DNA of 64,000 nucleotides from contig JAEZUM010000079.1 in assembly GCA_023421075.1 (NCBI GenBank), positions 30,852 through 94,851 of the forward strand, read 5' to 3'. Below are positions 43,528 to 53,621 of this stretch, in pieces; within the stretch, counting starts at the first letter, position 1, and each line of letters opens with the position of its first letter. Below the pieces are notes generated by a model that saw nothing but the letters and a program-made list of their open reading frames with translations, made no database searches and was not told the origin of the DNA. The position numbers were made by a program, and so were the translations under genes. Source of the stretch: Bacillota bacterium (lineage in GTDB: Bacteria > Bacillota > Clostridia > Lachnospirales > Lachnospiraceae).

Positions 43528-45053
43528 ATGAATGAAAGGCTAAATAGAATTATTAAATTTATATTTTGGAATTTAATTATAGTGTTTCCATTTATCATGG
43601 GAATAGTATACTCAGTTATTACTTATAATAATTGGTGGCACAAATTAATACCGAGATATACATATAATTATTTTAAATTACCAGTAATCTATAAACCATT
43701 TCTTTGTATTATTCTTTTTTTTGTATTAGTTTTTATTTCATTGATAATAGTTAAACGAAATAGGAAATCTATATCTATATTGCCGTTTTACAAATTATTA
43801 ATTATAGTTTTCTTTTTATCAATAATACCCAGATATTCACTTGACATACTATATTATGGGAAAATATTGCAGTTCTCAGATTATCAGTGGGTATGGCATT
43901 TGGCATTAAATCAATCACCAGATTTAGTGAGATATTCTATATTCACTTCTTGGGCTAATTATGCTTTTATATTAAAAAAGTTATACTATTTATTTGGTTA
44001 CACTTCAAATGAAATAATTCATCTTAATATAATATTAAACAGTATTTCCTGTGTATTAATAACTACGTTTACATATAGAATATCTAAAGATAAAGTGGTG
44101 TCTTTTTTATCAGGTTTATTGTATGCTTTTCTGCCTTCAGCAATTTTTTATAATCTGACTAATAATCCAGAAATAATGTCATTACCTTTTTTTCTTGGTG
44201 GTATTATTATTCTAGACAATGCTACGAAAGAAAAAATGACTTTACTATTTCGTATATCTAATTGGATTTTGGCAGGTATTTTATTAGGAATAGGAAATGC
44301 ATTTAAACCAGTTGCTATAATCATTTTTATAGCATTTATAATAACAGAAATTATTTTCCTATCGAATCAAAATCGCAAGAAACAGATTTTGAGTTTGATT
44401 GTTGGTATAACTATTTCCTTGTGCGGATATTACTGTGTTAACTCTATTATAACACATTTAATGATGTCTGAATTTGGAATACCACGCATTGTATCATCAA
44501 CGCCTCATTATTTAATGCAAGGGTTAAATACTCAATATGAAGGACAATACCTTAATTCTGATTATGAAAATCTTATTCGAGATGGCCATTCTGAAAAAAT
44601 TGCAAAAACTTTTATTTACAATAGCATTTTGGCTGATTGGAAAAAGAATCCCTTGCAAGTGTTAAAATTATTTCCTAAGAAAACTATTTGGGAATGGCAA
44701 GATGATTTAAGGCCTATTTGGTATTTTAATGTTGTAAAAGCAATCTTAATAATACACAAAATATTATCTTTAACTTGATAAGTAAATATATGCCCGGATT
44801 AACGCAGTTATATTATATATTCATAATGTTTTTTGCTGCAATAGGTGCTCGATTTTGCTATAAGTTTATTAGTAAAAGTAAATTTTGTTTCTTTATAACG
44901 ATGTTTATGTTTGGTTATTGTTGCATGTTATTATTATCTGAAGCACAATCAAGGTATAAAAGCATGTGTTTACCTATTATTTGCATTATTTCAGCCTTTG
45001 GGATACAATACATTGATGAGATAGTATCGTTAAAAAAGGCAAAGAAGACGTGA
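43528..45053 (+). pseudogene. Membrane glycosyltransferase-like gene (GT39/ArnT-like topology) split by a frameshift
   Basis: AAGGAG precedes the ATG at 43528. The first frame runs 416 residues to 44778 with many membrane segments, then stops. The next frame (open from 44730 to 45053) continues with hydrophobic segments (QLYYIFIMFFAAIGARF, ITMFMFGYCCMLLLSEAQSRYKSMCLPIICII) that look like the missing C-terminus. Switching frame at the AAAA run 44736-44739 gives a smooth join (NVVKSNLNNTQNIIFNLISKYMPG), consistent with loss of one A. A true mutation, phase variation at the run, or a sequence error are all possible. If intact it would be a membrane-embedded, polyprenyl-phosphate-sugar-using transferase with an unknown substrate. 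Confidence 0.7.
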
Positions 45054-45114
45054 TATTGGGATTAGAACCCCCCCTTTAATTTAATGCGTTTATGATTGCT
45101 AAGGAGAAATTGAC

Positions 45115-46689
45115 ATGATAACATTTGAAAACAAGAAGATTTTATTGATATGTAAAGAGACTTTTTCATACCCACTTTATTTTTTGGCAAAAAGATGGAT
45201 TAAAAATAACAATATAGCTGCATATTTCATAATGCCTGCAGAATGCATGTATAATCAGACACATTTAAATTTAACTACTTATTATGCATTCAAAAAACAA
45301 CAGGGTATTACGTTGTATGATGTTAAGGATATTTCATTGGAATTTACACAAAAAATGGATAGTAAAGTATATGATTTAGAATATCTAGAGTATATAGAAA
45401 AAAACTATACTCACTTTAAAGAATTGAATATTCAGTTAATGTCTTCACAGCTGACATCAACTTACTATCATAATCGAAAATATATGAAAGAGTTTACGTT
45501 TGAACAAAGAATAAATTGGTTGCTTTTAAACTATAAGAATGTTGAATATATTCTTGATGATTATAAACCGGATGTCATAATAGACTGTGATGATGCGGAG
45601 CTCCCTAGGAGTATAATAAATGAGGTTGCCTTTAAGAAAAATATTCCATATATTACGATTGATCACCCAAGGTATAATTTTTTTAAACTTTATACCTATC
45701 ATATGGGGATTGGAATTGATAATTATTTTAAAGAATATTATTATAAGGCAATGTCAAAAGATAAAAATGACTTAGCGAAAGAATATGAAGAAGTAGATAA
45801 TTATCGAAAAAAAAATAGTATTATGCCGGAAGAGTATAAAAATACTATTACTTCTCAATATGATAAGGATGATCTTATCTCAACAATAAAGTGTCTACTG
45901 GGAAAAATTATATATTTTTATAATCAAGATGTTAAGTCAAAAAATCGCAAATTGAAGAATAGTAATCAATTAATATTTCCGAGTACTCTAGAATATTTGA
46001 AATTCTATTTTAGAGTCGAAATAATTAAAAGATATTTGTATAGCAAAAATAAGTTTTTTTCTGACCCGATAGATGGAGAGAAGTATGTATATATGCCACT
46101 TCATCTCATACCTGAGTCTACAACATTTGTTAAGGCTCCTTTTTATGTTAATGAGTTGTCGGTTATAGAAGCAGTATCAAAAGCTCTTCCAATTGGATGG
46201 AAGTTGTATGTTAAAGAGCATCAGGCAATGTTAGGTGAACGATCACTTGAGTTTTATAGGAATGTTAATAAATTGCCTAATGTCAGATTAGTATCGATCA
46301 ATTATTACAAAGATCCAAAACCGTGGATAATTAATGCACAAGGAGTTATTACTATTACAGGAACTAGTGCTTATGAAGCAGCAATGTTAGGAAAGCGTGC
46401 TATTGTTTTCGGGGATGTTCCTTTTGCCTTGATAAATAGTATCACGAGAATACATTCTTTTGAAAATCTTTCGGAATTGATAAAAGAATTTAAGCCAGTA
46501 GATAATATTCATTCATGTGCATCTTATATTTATACGGTCAAGAATCTTGGTTTTGATTTTAAGTTTAAATATATAATGGACAAGGGTTATGATATCATAA
46601 ATAATAATTGTGATGTAGATGAAGAGTTCATGAACCAATTAAATATACTGGAAAAACTTTATATAACAGCTTATGAGAATTATAAATAA
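45115..46689 (+). CDS. Capsule polysaccharide biosynthesis-like protein (putative GT-B glycosyltransferase)
   Basis: 524 residues with AAGGAGAAA upstream, no membrane segments. The C-terminal third has YVYMPLHLIPESTTF, GWKLYVKEHQAMLG and the stretch INAQGVITITGTSAYEAAMLGKRAIVFGD, features of capsule synthesis proteins (PF05159-like, KpsC/KpsS relatives) and other GT-B enzymes. The N-terminal half is not recognised. Probably adds one sugar of the unit. Kdo-type or nonulosonate transfer is possible since related proteins handle such donors, but that is speculation. Confidence 0.65.
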   Translation: MITFENKKILLICKETFSYPLYFLAKRWIKNNNIAAYFIMPAECMYNQTHLNLTTYYAFKKQQGITLYDVKDISLEFTQKMDSKVYDLEYLEYIEKNYTHFKELNIQLMSSQLTSTYYHNRKYMKEFTFEQRINWLLLNYKNVEYILDDYKPDVIIDCDDAELPRSIINEVAFKKNIPYITIDHPRYNFFKLYTYHMGIGIDNYFKEYYYKAMSKDKNDLAKEYEEVDNYRKKNSIMPEEYKNTITSQYDKDDLISTIKCLLGKIIYFYNQDVKSKNRKLKNSNQLIFPSTLEYLKFYFRVEIIKRYLYSKNKFFSDPIDGEKYVYMPLHLIPESTTFVKAPFYVNELSVIEAVSKALPIGWKLYVKEHQAMLGERSLEFYRNVNKLPNVRLVSINYYKDPKPWIINAQGVITITGTSAYEAAMLGKRAIVFGDVPFALINSITRIHSFENLSELIKEFKPVDNIHSCASYIYTVKNLGFDFKFKYIMDKGYDIINNNCDVDEEFMNQLNILEKLYITAYENYK

Positions 46690-46706
46690 GTGGAAAGGTT
46701 ATATGG

Positions 46707-47396
46707 ATGAAAAGATTAATTAAGCGCTTTTTACTAAAAAGAAAAGGTATTATTTGTGATAAAAAGTCCGATGTTAATTTCAATATGATTAAAACAGATT
46801 CCCCCCAAAGTAAGATTGTTAATAGTAGTATAGTAATTAAATCTATGGGTGGAGGTTGCTATATTGAACATGTAGTTGGATATGGGAATATTGAACTTGG
46901 CCGTTATGTCTCTATATCTGGACCTGGAGTAATATTACATTCAGAAATGGGTTCGATTAAAATTGGAGCATTTTCATCAATTGCTGCGAATGTAAGTATA
47001 CAGGAATATAATCATAATTATAATCGACCAACTACGTTCGCAATGCAATATAATTTATTCGGAGAAAAATTTTCAAACGATGTTATTACTAAGGGCGACA
47101 TTATTATTGAAGAAGATGTCTGGATCGGCTCAAATGTAGTAATACTTTCAGGGGTGACTATAGGACGGGGAAGTATTGTCGGAGCAGGAAGCATCGTTAC
47201 CAAAAGTACTCCTAGGTATTCAATTGTAGCAGGTAATCCGGCAAAAGTAATTAGAATGAGATTTGATGAGCAAGTGATTCAAAAACTAGAGGATACAAAG
47301 TGGTGGACGTGGTCAGATGATAAAATTCATATGAACAAACCGTTTTTTACAAATGATGTAGTAAACTTTGATTTTGATAAAATAAAATTATTTTAG
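46707..47396 (+). CDS. Left-handed beta-helix acetyltransferase (CatB/WbbJ-like)
   Basis: 229 residues with GGAAAGG upstream. Hexapeptide repeats are visible: IELGRYVSISGPGVILHSE, IGAFSSIAANVSI, and IIIEEDVWIGSNVVILSGVTIGRGSIVGAGSIVTKSTPRYSIVAGNPAKVI (the usual ending), with a catalytic His in the EYNHNYNRP region. Likely O-acetylates a sugar of the unit with acetyl-CoA. Directly before wzx. Acceptor unknown. Confidence 0.85.
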   Translation: MKRLIKRFLLKRKGIICDKKSDVNFNMIKTDSPQSKIVNSSIVIKSMGGGCYIEHVVGYGNIELGRYVSISGPGVILHSEMGSIKIGAFSSIAANVSIQEYNHNYNRPTTFAMQYNLFGEKFSNDVITKGDIIIEEDVWIGSNVVILSGVTIGRGSIVGAGSIVTKSTPRYSIVAGNPAKVIRMRFDEQVIQKLEDTKWWTWSDDKIHMNKPFFTNDVVNFDFDKIKLF

Positions 47397-47404
47397 GAGA
47401 AGCT

Positions 47405-48823
47405 ATGGAGGATGAAAACCAGCTAAATAAGAAGGCATTAAGGTCTGGTGCATGGTATGCTGTTTCCAATGTTTTAATGCGTTCAGTTAGTATTATAACT
47501 GCGCCAATATTTACAAGACTTCTTTCAACCGATGATTATGGAATTGTTTCAAATTATTCTGCATGGCAAAGTATTGTCATGATATTTACAGGTTTATGTA
47601 TGACTTATAGCATAGGCCGTGCAAAATTAGATTTTTCTGATAAGTTTAACTCATATATATCGTCTATTCAATCGTTATCTGCAAGTATTGCATTCATATT
47701 TTGTATATTTGCTATTATATTTCAAGATTGGCTTAGTAAATTCATGCATTTAGACGGAGGAATTATAGGTATTATGTTCATTTACCTTATTTTTTCTCCT
47801 TCCGTTGATTATATTCAAATAAAATATCGTTATGAATTTAAATATAAAGAAAATATCCTAATATCGTTAATTAATACATTAGGAACTGTTGCTTTTTCAT
47901 TGCTATTTATCTGGATATTTAATGATCATAGATATGTGGGTAGAATTGTTGGAATTATCTTAGCTATATTTTTAATGGGTGCATATTACTTTTTTAAAAT
48001 AATAAAAGATGGTAAGTGTCTAGTAAATATTGAATACTGGAAATACGCCCTAAAGATATCATTACCAATGATTCCACATGCATTAACTATGGTAATTTTA
48101 GGTCAAATAGATCGAATTCAGATATTACAATACTGTAGTGCATCAGATGCAGGAATATATAGTTTTGGTTATTCTTATGCAATATTAATATCTTTATTGA
48201 TTAATGCAGTCTGTCAAGCGTGGATACCATGGCAATATGAGCAACATAATTCTGGAAATATTGATTTGGTTCGTAGTACGAATAAGATATTTAATGTATT
48301 AATATGTTTTTTTACTCTTGTTTTTATTGGACTTGGACCGGAGGCAATTCATATTTTAGGAGCAAAAGATTATTGGTCTGCAGTGTGGATTATTGCTCCA
48401 GTAGCTTTAGGAACGTTATTTCAATATTACTATAGTTTATATTCAAATGTTGAAATCTTTTATAAAAAAACAGTTATGATAGGCTTGAGTTCCATAATAG
48501 CTGCAATTTTAAATGTTTTATTAAACATCATTTTTATACCTCAATATGGATATATAGCCGCTGCATATACTACTTTTGTTAGTTATTTTGTATTGATGGT
48601 GCTTCATTTTATTATGTATAAAATAGTTTGTAAAGATAGATTGTTCGATAATATATTCATATTTGGTAGTGTATTAATTACTATAATAATTGGATTTGGA
48701 TTAATGGCTCTATATGAATATTATATATTAAGATATATTATTGTAGGTTTGATTTTGCTAATAATGTTTACGTTATATTACAAGAGAATTATTGCATTTA
48801 TAAGTTCAGGTAAAATTATATAA
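47405..48823 (+). CDS. wzx: Polysaccharide unit flippase (Wzx)
   Basis: 472 residues with about 12-14 hydrophobic segments. N-terminal KALRSGAWYAVSNVLMRSVSIITAPIFTRLLSTDDYG is typical of the PST/MOP exporter family. It should flip the undecaprenyl-linked unit to the outer face for Wzy polymerisation. The only flippase candidate in the locus. Confidence 0.88.
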   Translation: MEDENQLNKKALRSGAWYAVSNVLMRSVSIITAPIFTRLLSTDDYGIVSNYSAWQSIVMIFTGLCMTYSIGRAKLDFSDKFNSYISSIQSLSASIAFIFCIFAIIFQDWLSKFMHLDGGIIGIMFIYLIFSPSVDYIQIKYRYEFKYKENILISLINTLGTVAFSLLFIWIFNDHRYVGRIVGIILAIFLMGAYYFFKIIKDGKCLVNIEYWKYALKISLPMIPHALTMVILGQIDRIQILQYCSASDAGIYSFGYSYAILISLLINAVCQAWIPWQYEQHNSGNIDLVRSTNKIFNVLICFFTLVFIGLGPEAIHILGAKDYWSAVWIIAPVALGTLFQYYYSLYSNVEIFYKKTVMIGLSSIIAAILNVLLNIIFIPQYGYIAAAYTTFVSYFVLMVLHFIMYKIVCKDRLFDNIFIFGSVLITIIIGFGLMALYEYYILRYIIVGLILLIMFTLYYKRIIAFISSGKII

Positions 48824-48849
48824 AATATTATTAACTTAGGAGGACAAAA

Positions 48850-50250
48850 ATGGAATTTGAGGGAAATGAGAAAGAAATCGATTTAATTGAAATGTTATTC
48901 TACAACTTATATCAATGGAGAAAGATAATAATTATTTCATTGATCTTTATATTATTATGTGGTGGATACAGATATATATCATTAAGTCAGAATTTAAAAG
49001 ATTCATCTATAGTTAATGCTAAGGAAATATTATATCAACAAGAATTAAGTAGATATGAAGATAATAAAAATAGACTTGAAAAAGATATAGATAATTTAAA
49101 GAAAAGTATAGAAAAGCAGATTGATTATAATGAAAACTCTATGCTGATGTTGATCAATCCATTTGATGAAAAAGTGGCTAACGCATCTTATTATATAGAT
49201 ACTAATTATTTGATTAATCCTGAGTTGACGTATCAGAATATTGATTTTTCAGGCAGAGTTATTCGTTCTTACATTTCTCTTGCACAGGATGGCAGTATGT
49301 ATAAATATATTATAGATAATATTTCTCAAGATATTGAACTAAAGTATCTTAAAGAAATTTTAACAATTACTGCTGATTATCAAACTAATATGATTTTTAT
49401 CCAAGTCATACATAGTGATGAAAAAATTTGTGAGGATATCATTACTCTTTCTACGAAATACTTAAATGATTCATTTGATAGTATAAATAAAAATATTGGT
49501 GAACACACATTAAAGTTAATAAATTTAGCTTCAGAAACAGCAATTGATTACTCATTAGATACAACCCAAAAAGCTAATTTAGAATTAGTAACTAATTATA
49601 ATGCTAGCTTGGTGGAAAAAGAAAATGAATTAAGAGCTTTAACTGCACCAGCGCTAATGGTTATTTCTAATTCTCAAATAATAAAAAGTTCAATAAAATA
49701 CGCGATTTTAGGTTTTATCATTGGAATTATTTTGTCGATTGCATTCATTACATTAAAATATATATTAAATGGGAAAATAAAAAGCGTTAAGAGTTTTAGA
49801 ACCCTTTATCATTTGCGTATATTAGGTGTATACGAAGATGAGACTAGAAAGAGATTTGGGCAATTTATAGATTTAATAATCAATAAACTTAGATCAAAAA
49901 ACAAGATTTCAAAAGATAATTCAATAAAAAGGATATCTGCAAATATAGAAGCAATATTAGAAATAGAAAAAATAATCAATGGACGAGTAATATTGACAGG
50001 TACAATCAATAAATCTGACCTTGATGAAATGTTTAACAGAATATCGAAAGAACTTAAAAGCTCAAATATTAAGTTATGCGCAGCTGGTAATATCAGTTAT
50101 AGTGCCGATACTATTAATATGATAAGAGATTGTGATGGTATTATTTTTGTTGAAAAAATCGAGCAAACTGGTCATAATGAATTTATCAAGCAATTGGATT
50201 ATATAAAGGATCTTGAGAAAAATATTATAGGAACGATATTAATAAAATAA
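48850..50250 (+). CDS. Chain-length regulator (Wzz/CpsC-like) with a degenerate kinase-like C-terminus
   Basis: 466 residues with TAGGAGGA upstream. Two membrane segments (about 25-42 and 277-298) bracket an outside helical domain with coiled-coil character (NRLEKDIDNLKKSIEKQ), the Wzz layout. After the second membrane helix the cytosolic part (~360-466) reads like a BY-kinase fold: RVILTGTINKSDLDEMFNRI, CDGIIFVEKIEQTGHNEF, ILIK, but the Walker A Gly-Lys-Ser/Thr motif and Tyr tail are missing. It probably sets polymer length without being a kinase. No separate BY-kinase or phosphatase gene is seen in the window. Confidence 0.8.
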   Translation: MEFEGNEKEIDLIEMLFYNLYQWRKIIIISLIFILLCGGYRYISLSQNLKDSSIVNAKEILYQQELSRYEDNKNRLEKDIDNLKKSIEKQIDYNENSMLMLINPFDEKVANASYYIDTNYLINPELTYQNIDFSGRVIRSYISLAQDGSMYKYIIDNISQDIELKYLKEILTITADYQTNMIFIQVIHSDEKICEDIITLSTKYLNDSFDSINKNIGEHTLKLINLASETAIDYSLDTTQKANLELVTNYNASLVEKENELRALTAPALMVISNSQIIKSSIKYAILGFIIGIILSIAFITLKYILNGKIKSVKSFRTLYHLRILGVYEDETRKRFGQFIDLIINKLRSKNKISKDNSIKRISANIEAILEIEKIINGRVILTGTINKSDLDEMFNRISKELKSSNIKLCAAGNISYSADTINMIRDCDGIIFVEKIEQTGHNEFIKQLDYIKDLEKNIIGTILIK

Positions 50251-50317
50251 TAGTTAAGTAATCGGATGTAAAAGAATTTGATAGCGATGTGAGTATAGTG
50301 AAAGGAATAAAATATAA

Positions 50318-51298
50318 ATGAAAAAAGTATTAGTTACCGGAGCGGATGGTTTTATAGGAAGTCACTTAACTGAGCAGTTAATAGAAGAGGGGTATGAAGT
50401 AAAAGCTTTTGTATTTTATAATTCTTTTAATACATGGGGATGGCTTGATACATTACCAAAAGAAAAGCTTAAACAAATTGAGATTTTTCAAGGTGATATC
50501 AGAGATCCATATGGAGTCAAAGGTGCGATGAAAAATATTGATATAGTATTTCATCTGGCTGCTTTAATAGCTATTCCTTACAGTTATCATTCACCAGATA
50601 CTTATGTTAGTACAAATATTAACGGAACATTAAATGTGCTTCAAGCAGCTAGAGAATTAAGCACATCAAGAATTTTAGTAACATCTACATCCGAAGTTTA
50701 CGGTACTGCACAATATGTTCCTATTGATGAAAAACATCCCTTTCAAGGTCAATCTCCCTACTCGGCAACGAAAATAGGAGCAGATAGATTGGCAGAGTCT
50801 TTTTATAGAAGCTTTAATATGCCAATTACAATAGTCAGACCCTTTAACACATATGGACCCAGGCAGTCAGCTAGAGCAGTAATACCAACAATCATAACTC
50901 AATTATTATCTGGTGAGAAAGAAATTAAACTTGGGTCATTAACACCTACAAGAGATTTCAATTATGTTAAAGATACAGCTAATGGCTTTATTAAAATATC
51001 ACAAACTGAAGCTACAATAGGGGAAGAGATTAATATTGCTACACAGAATGAAATTTCAATTGGGTATTTAGCACAAGAATTAATTAACCAAATTAATCCT
51101 AGTGCCAAAATAGTATGTGATGAACAACGTCTTAGACCGGAAAAAAGTGAGGTTAATAGACTTCTGGGATCAAACAAAAAGATTTTGGAGCTAACCAATT
51201 GGAAACCATGCTATACGTTCGAACAAGGACTATCTGAGACTATTACATTTTTAAAGAATAATATAGATAAATATAAGACGGATGTTTATAATATTTGA
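50318..51298 (+). CDS. legB: Nucleotide-sugar 4,6-dehydratase, LegB type
   Basis: 326 residues. SDR with VLVTGADGFIGSHLTEQL, WGWLDTLP, catalytic TSTSEVYGTAQYVPI and YSATK, and RPFNTYGPRQSARAVIPTII, the pattern of LegB, which makes the 4-keto-6-deoxy sugar from GDP-GlcNAc (UDP-GlcNAc in some relatives). The LegC aminotransferase follows 29 bases later and PtmE after that. First step of the legionaminic-acid-type branch. Confidence 0.87.
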   Translation: MKKVLVTGADGFIGSHLTEQLIEEGYEVKAFVFYNSFNTWGWLDTLPKEKLKQIEIFQGDIRDPYGVKGAMKNIDIVFHLAALIAIPYSYHSPDTYVSTNINGTLNVLQAARELSTSRILVTSTSEVYGTAQYVPIDEKHPFQGQSPYSATKIGADRLAESFYRSFNMPITIVRPFNTYGPRQSARAVIPTIITQLLSGEKEIKLGSLTPTRDFNYVKDTANGFIKISQTEATIGEEINIATQNEISIGYLAQELINQINPSAKIVCDEQRLRPEKSEVNRLLGSNKKILELTNWKPCYTFEQGLSETITFLKNNIDKYKTDVYNI

Positions 51299-51327
51299 TA
51301 ATAAGTATTAGACAAAGGAGTATAATA

Positions 51328-52494
51328 ATGAAGCAAAGAAATATACCACTTTCTGTCCCTAATTTAAAAGGAAATGAGTTAGAGTATGTAACACATGCCA
51401 TTCAAACGGAATGGGTTTCAACAGCTGGACCATATATTAAAGATTTAGAGGATAAAATTGCATCTTATGTTAATGCTAAAGGTGCTGTTTCCTGTCAAAA
51501 CGGTACTTCAGGATTACATATTGCTCTTCTTGTAAATGGAGTAACCAGAGATGATGAAGTGATTGTTCCGTCTTTAACTTTTATTGCAGCAGTTAATCCG
51601 GTGAGGTATATAGGTGCTGAGCCTATTTTTATGGACTGTGATGCTTCACTAACTATTGATCCTATAAAATTATTGGATTTTTGTCTGAACGACTGTGAAA
51701 CAATTAATGGGAAGTTAATCAATAAGATTTCTGGAAAGCAAATTAAGGCTATTCTGGTAGTTCATATATTTGGAAACATGGCGGATATGGAGAAGATAGT
51801 GGATATTGCCAATAGATTCAATCTCATAATTATTGAGGATGCAACTGAAGCACTTGGAACCTATTATACATCAGGAGTGTATAAAGGGAAATTTGCAGGA
51901 ACAATTGGAAATATCGGAGTTTTTTCCTTTAACGGTAATAAAATAATTACAACCGGTGGAGGTGGAATGATTGTATCTGATGATGATGACTTGCTTCGAA
52001 AGGCAAAACATTTGACGACACAAGCTAAAAGTGATGAACTTTATTTTATGCACGATGAAATCGGATATAACTACCGAATGACTAATTTACAGGCAGCTTT
52101 AGGATTAGCACAAATGGAACAATTGGAAAACTTCATAGCTATTAAAGAAGAAAACTATGAGTTATATAAGAACCTTATAAAAGATGTAAAAGGATTATCA
52201 TTATTAGAATTTAGAGATGATATAAGATCTAATCATTGGTTTTATTCATTGTTCATTAGTGAAGATTATCCGCTTGATCGTGATGCTATCATTCGATTAT
52301 TAGATAACAAAGGAATTCAATCAAGACCGATATGGGGTCTAATAAATGAACAAAAGCCATATTTATCAAACCAAACATATAAAATAGAAAAGGCAAAGTA
52401 TTATTGGGAGCATATTGTAAATATACCCTGTAGTACGAATTTGTTGAAAGAAGATTTGCTTTATGTCATAGAATGCTTAAAAGAAAGTATCTGA
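51328..52494 (+). CDS. legC: PLP-dependent sugar aminotransferase, LegC type
   Basis: 388 residues from the ATG at 51328 with AAAGGAG upstream. DegT/DnrJ/EryC1 fold: EWVSTAGPYIKDLE, NGTSGLHIAL, EDATEALG and the PLP lysine in FSFNGNKIITTGGGG. LegC members aminate the 4-keto sugar from LegB. The start IPLSVPNLKGNELEYVTHAI is typical. Upstream in-frame codons at 51295 overlap legB and are rejected. Confidence 0.88.
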   Translation: MKQRNIPLSVPNLKGNELEYVTHAIQTEWVSTAGPYIKDLEDKIASYVNAKGAVSCQNGTSGLHIALLVNGVTRDDEVIVPSLTFIAAVNPVRYIGAEPIFMDCDASLTIDPIKLLDFCLNDCETINGKLINKISGKQIKAILVVHIFGNMADMEKIVDIANRFNLIIIEDATEALGTYYTSGVYKGKFAGTIGNIGVFSFNGNKIITTGGGGMIVSDDDDLLRKAKHLTTQAKSDELYFMHDEIGYNYRMTNLQAALGLAQMEQLENFIAIKEENYELYKNLIKDVKGLSLLEFRDDIRSNHWFYSLFISEDYPLDRDAIIRLLDNKGIQSRPIWGLINEQKPYLSNQTYKIEKAKYYWEHIVNIPCSTNLLKEDLLYVIECLKESI

Positions 52495-52526
52495 TTAAAT
52501 TCTTTCACTAAGAGATGAGGATGTTT

Positions 52527-53570
52527 ATGAATGTAAAAGATTTGTTTGTTTCTGATAATATGTGCATCAGAGATGCTCTAAAGAAATTAGATGATACTGG
52601 ATATAGAATATTACTGGTTGTTGAAAATGAAATTTTAATAGGTGTCATTACGGATGGTGATGTAAGAAGATGGATTATCAAGAATGGTAATTTATATGAT
52701 ACCGTTGATAAAATAATGAATAAATCACCAAAGTTTATTTTTGATTATAATTTAGTTGATATTAAAAAAGCATTAAGGGATAAGATGGTTGATGCACTTC
52801 CTGTCGTTAATGATAAATTTAAGGTTGTTGATATCATATTTTGGAATGATAACTTTGAAAGTAATAGAATTAAATATAAGATAAACAATCATGTAGTTAT
52901 TATGGCGGGAGGAAAAGGGACAAGGCTTGAGCCTTATACTAAAGTTTTACCTAAGCCATTAATTCCTATAAGTGAGATTCCAATTGTTGAAAGAATTATC
53001 AATAAATTCACCGATTTTGGGTGTACTGATTTTTCGCTAACAGTTAACTATAAAAAGAATATGATAAAGGCTTATTTTAACGAAATTAATTATGATTATA
53101 ATATTAATTTCGTTGATGAAGAGAAGCCATTAGGAACAGCAGGCAGTTTAAGTCTTTTATGTGATAAATTAAATGATACTTTTTTTGTTAGTAATTGTGA
53201 TATTCTAATAGACGGTAACTATTATGACATGATAAAATATCACAAAACTAATAATAATAAAATCACTTTAATAACATCGTTGAAGCACATAAAACTACCG
53301 TATGGTGTTATTGATTTAAATGCTAATGGCATTATTACAAAAGTTGTAGAGAAACCAGAATTTGACTATTTGGTAAATACTGGTATGTATATTCTGGAAC
53401 CTGAAGTACTAAAGGATATTCCTAAAGATACATTCTTTCATATTACTGATTTGATTGATATGTATATAACAAAAGGAATAAAAATAGGAGCTTATCCCGT
53501 AGGAGACAAAGATTGGTTAGATATGGGTGAGCTGAAGGAAATGGAAAATATGATAGAAAGATTAAAATAG
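52527..53570 (+). CDS. ptmE: CBS-domain nucleotidyltransferase, PtmE-like (GlcN-1-phosphate guanylyltransferase)
   Basis: 347 residues from the ATG at 52527; GAGG at 52517-52520 fits this rather than the ATGs at 52515 and 52521. Two CBS motifs (about 1-115) precede a nucleotidyltransferase domain: VIMAGGKGTRLEPYTKVLPKPLIP, SNCDIL and a late MGELKEMENMIERL. In Campylobacter PtmE makes the GDP-amino-sugar that feeds LegB, so GDP-linked intermediates are likely here. The CBS part may sense adenine nucleotides. Confidence 0.85.
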   Translation: MNVKDLFVSDNMCIRDALKKLDDTGYRILLVVENEILIGVITDGDVRRWIIKNGNLYDTVDKIMNKSPKFIFDYNLVDIKKALRDKMVDALPVVNDKFKVVDIIFWNDNFESNRIKYKINNHVVIMAGGKGTRLEPYTKVLPKPLIPISEIPIVERIINKFTDFGCTDFSLTVNYKKNMIKAYFNEINYDYNINFVDEEKPLGTAGSLSLLCDKLNDTFFVSNCDILIDGNYYDMIKYHKTNNNKITLITSLKHIKLPYGVIDLNANGIITKVVEKPEFDYLVNTGMYILEPEVLKDIPKDTFFHITDLIDMYITKGIKIGAYPVGDKDWLDMGELKEMENMIERLK

Positions 53571-53621
53571 TAACCACTAGAAGTATTGTTTTGATATTAT
53601 TTCTATAAAGGAGTTTTTCAA

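Noticed and set aside
44775..45053. Independent small membrane protein gene
   Set aside because: There is no ribosome binding site before the TTG, and the sequence reads as the continuation of the preceding transferase in a shifted frame.
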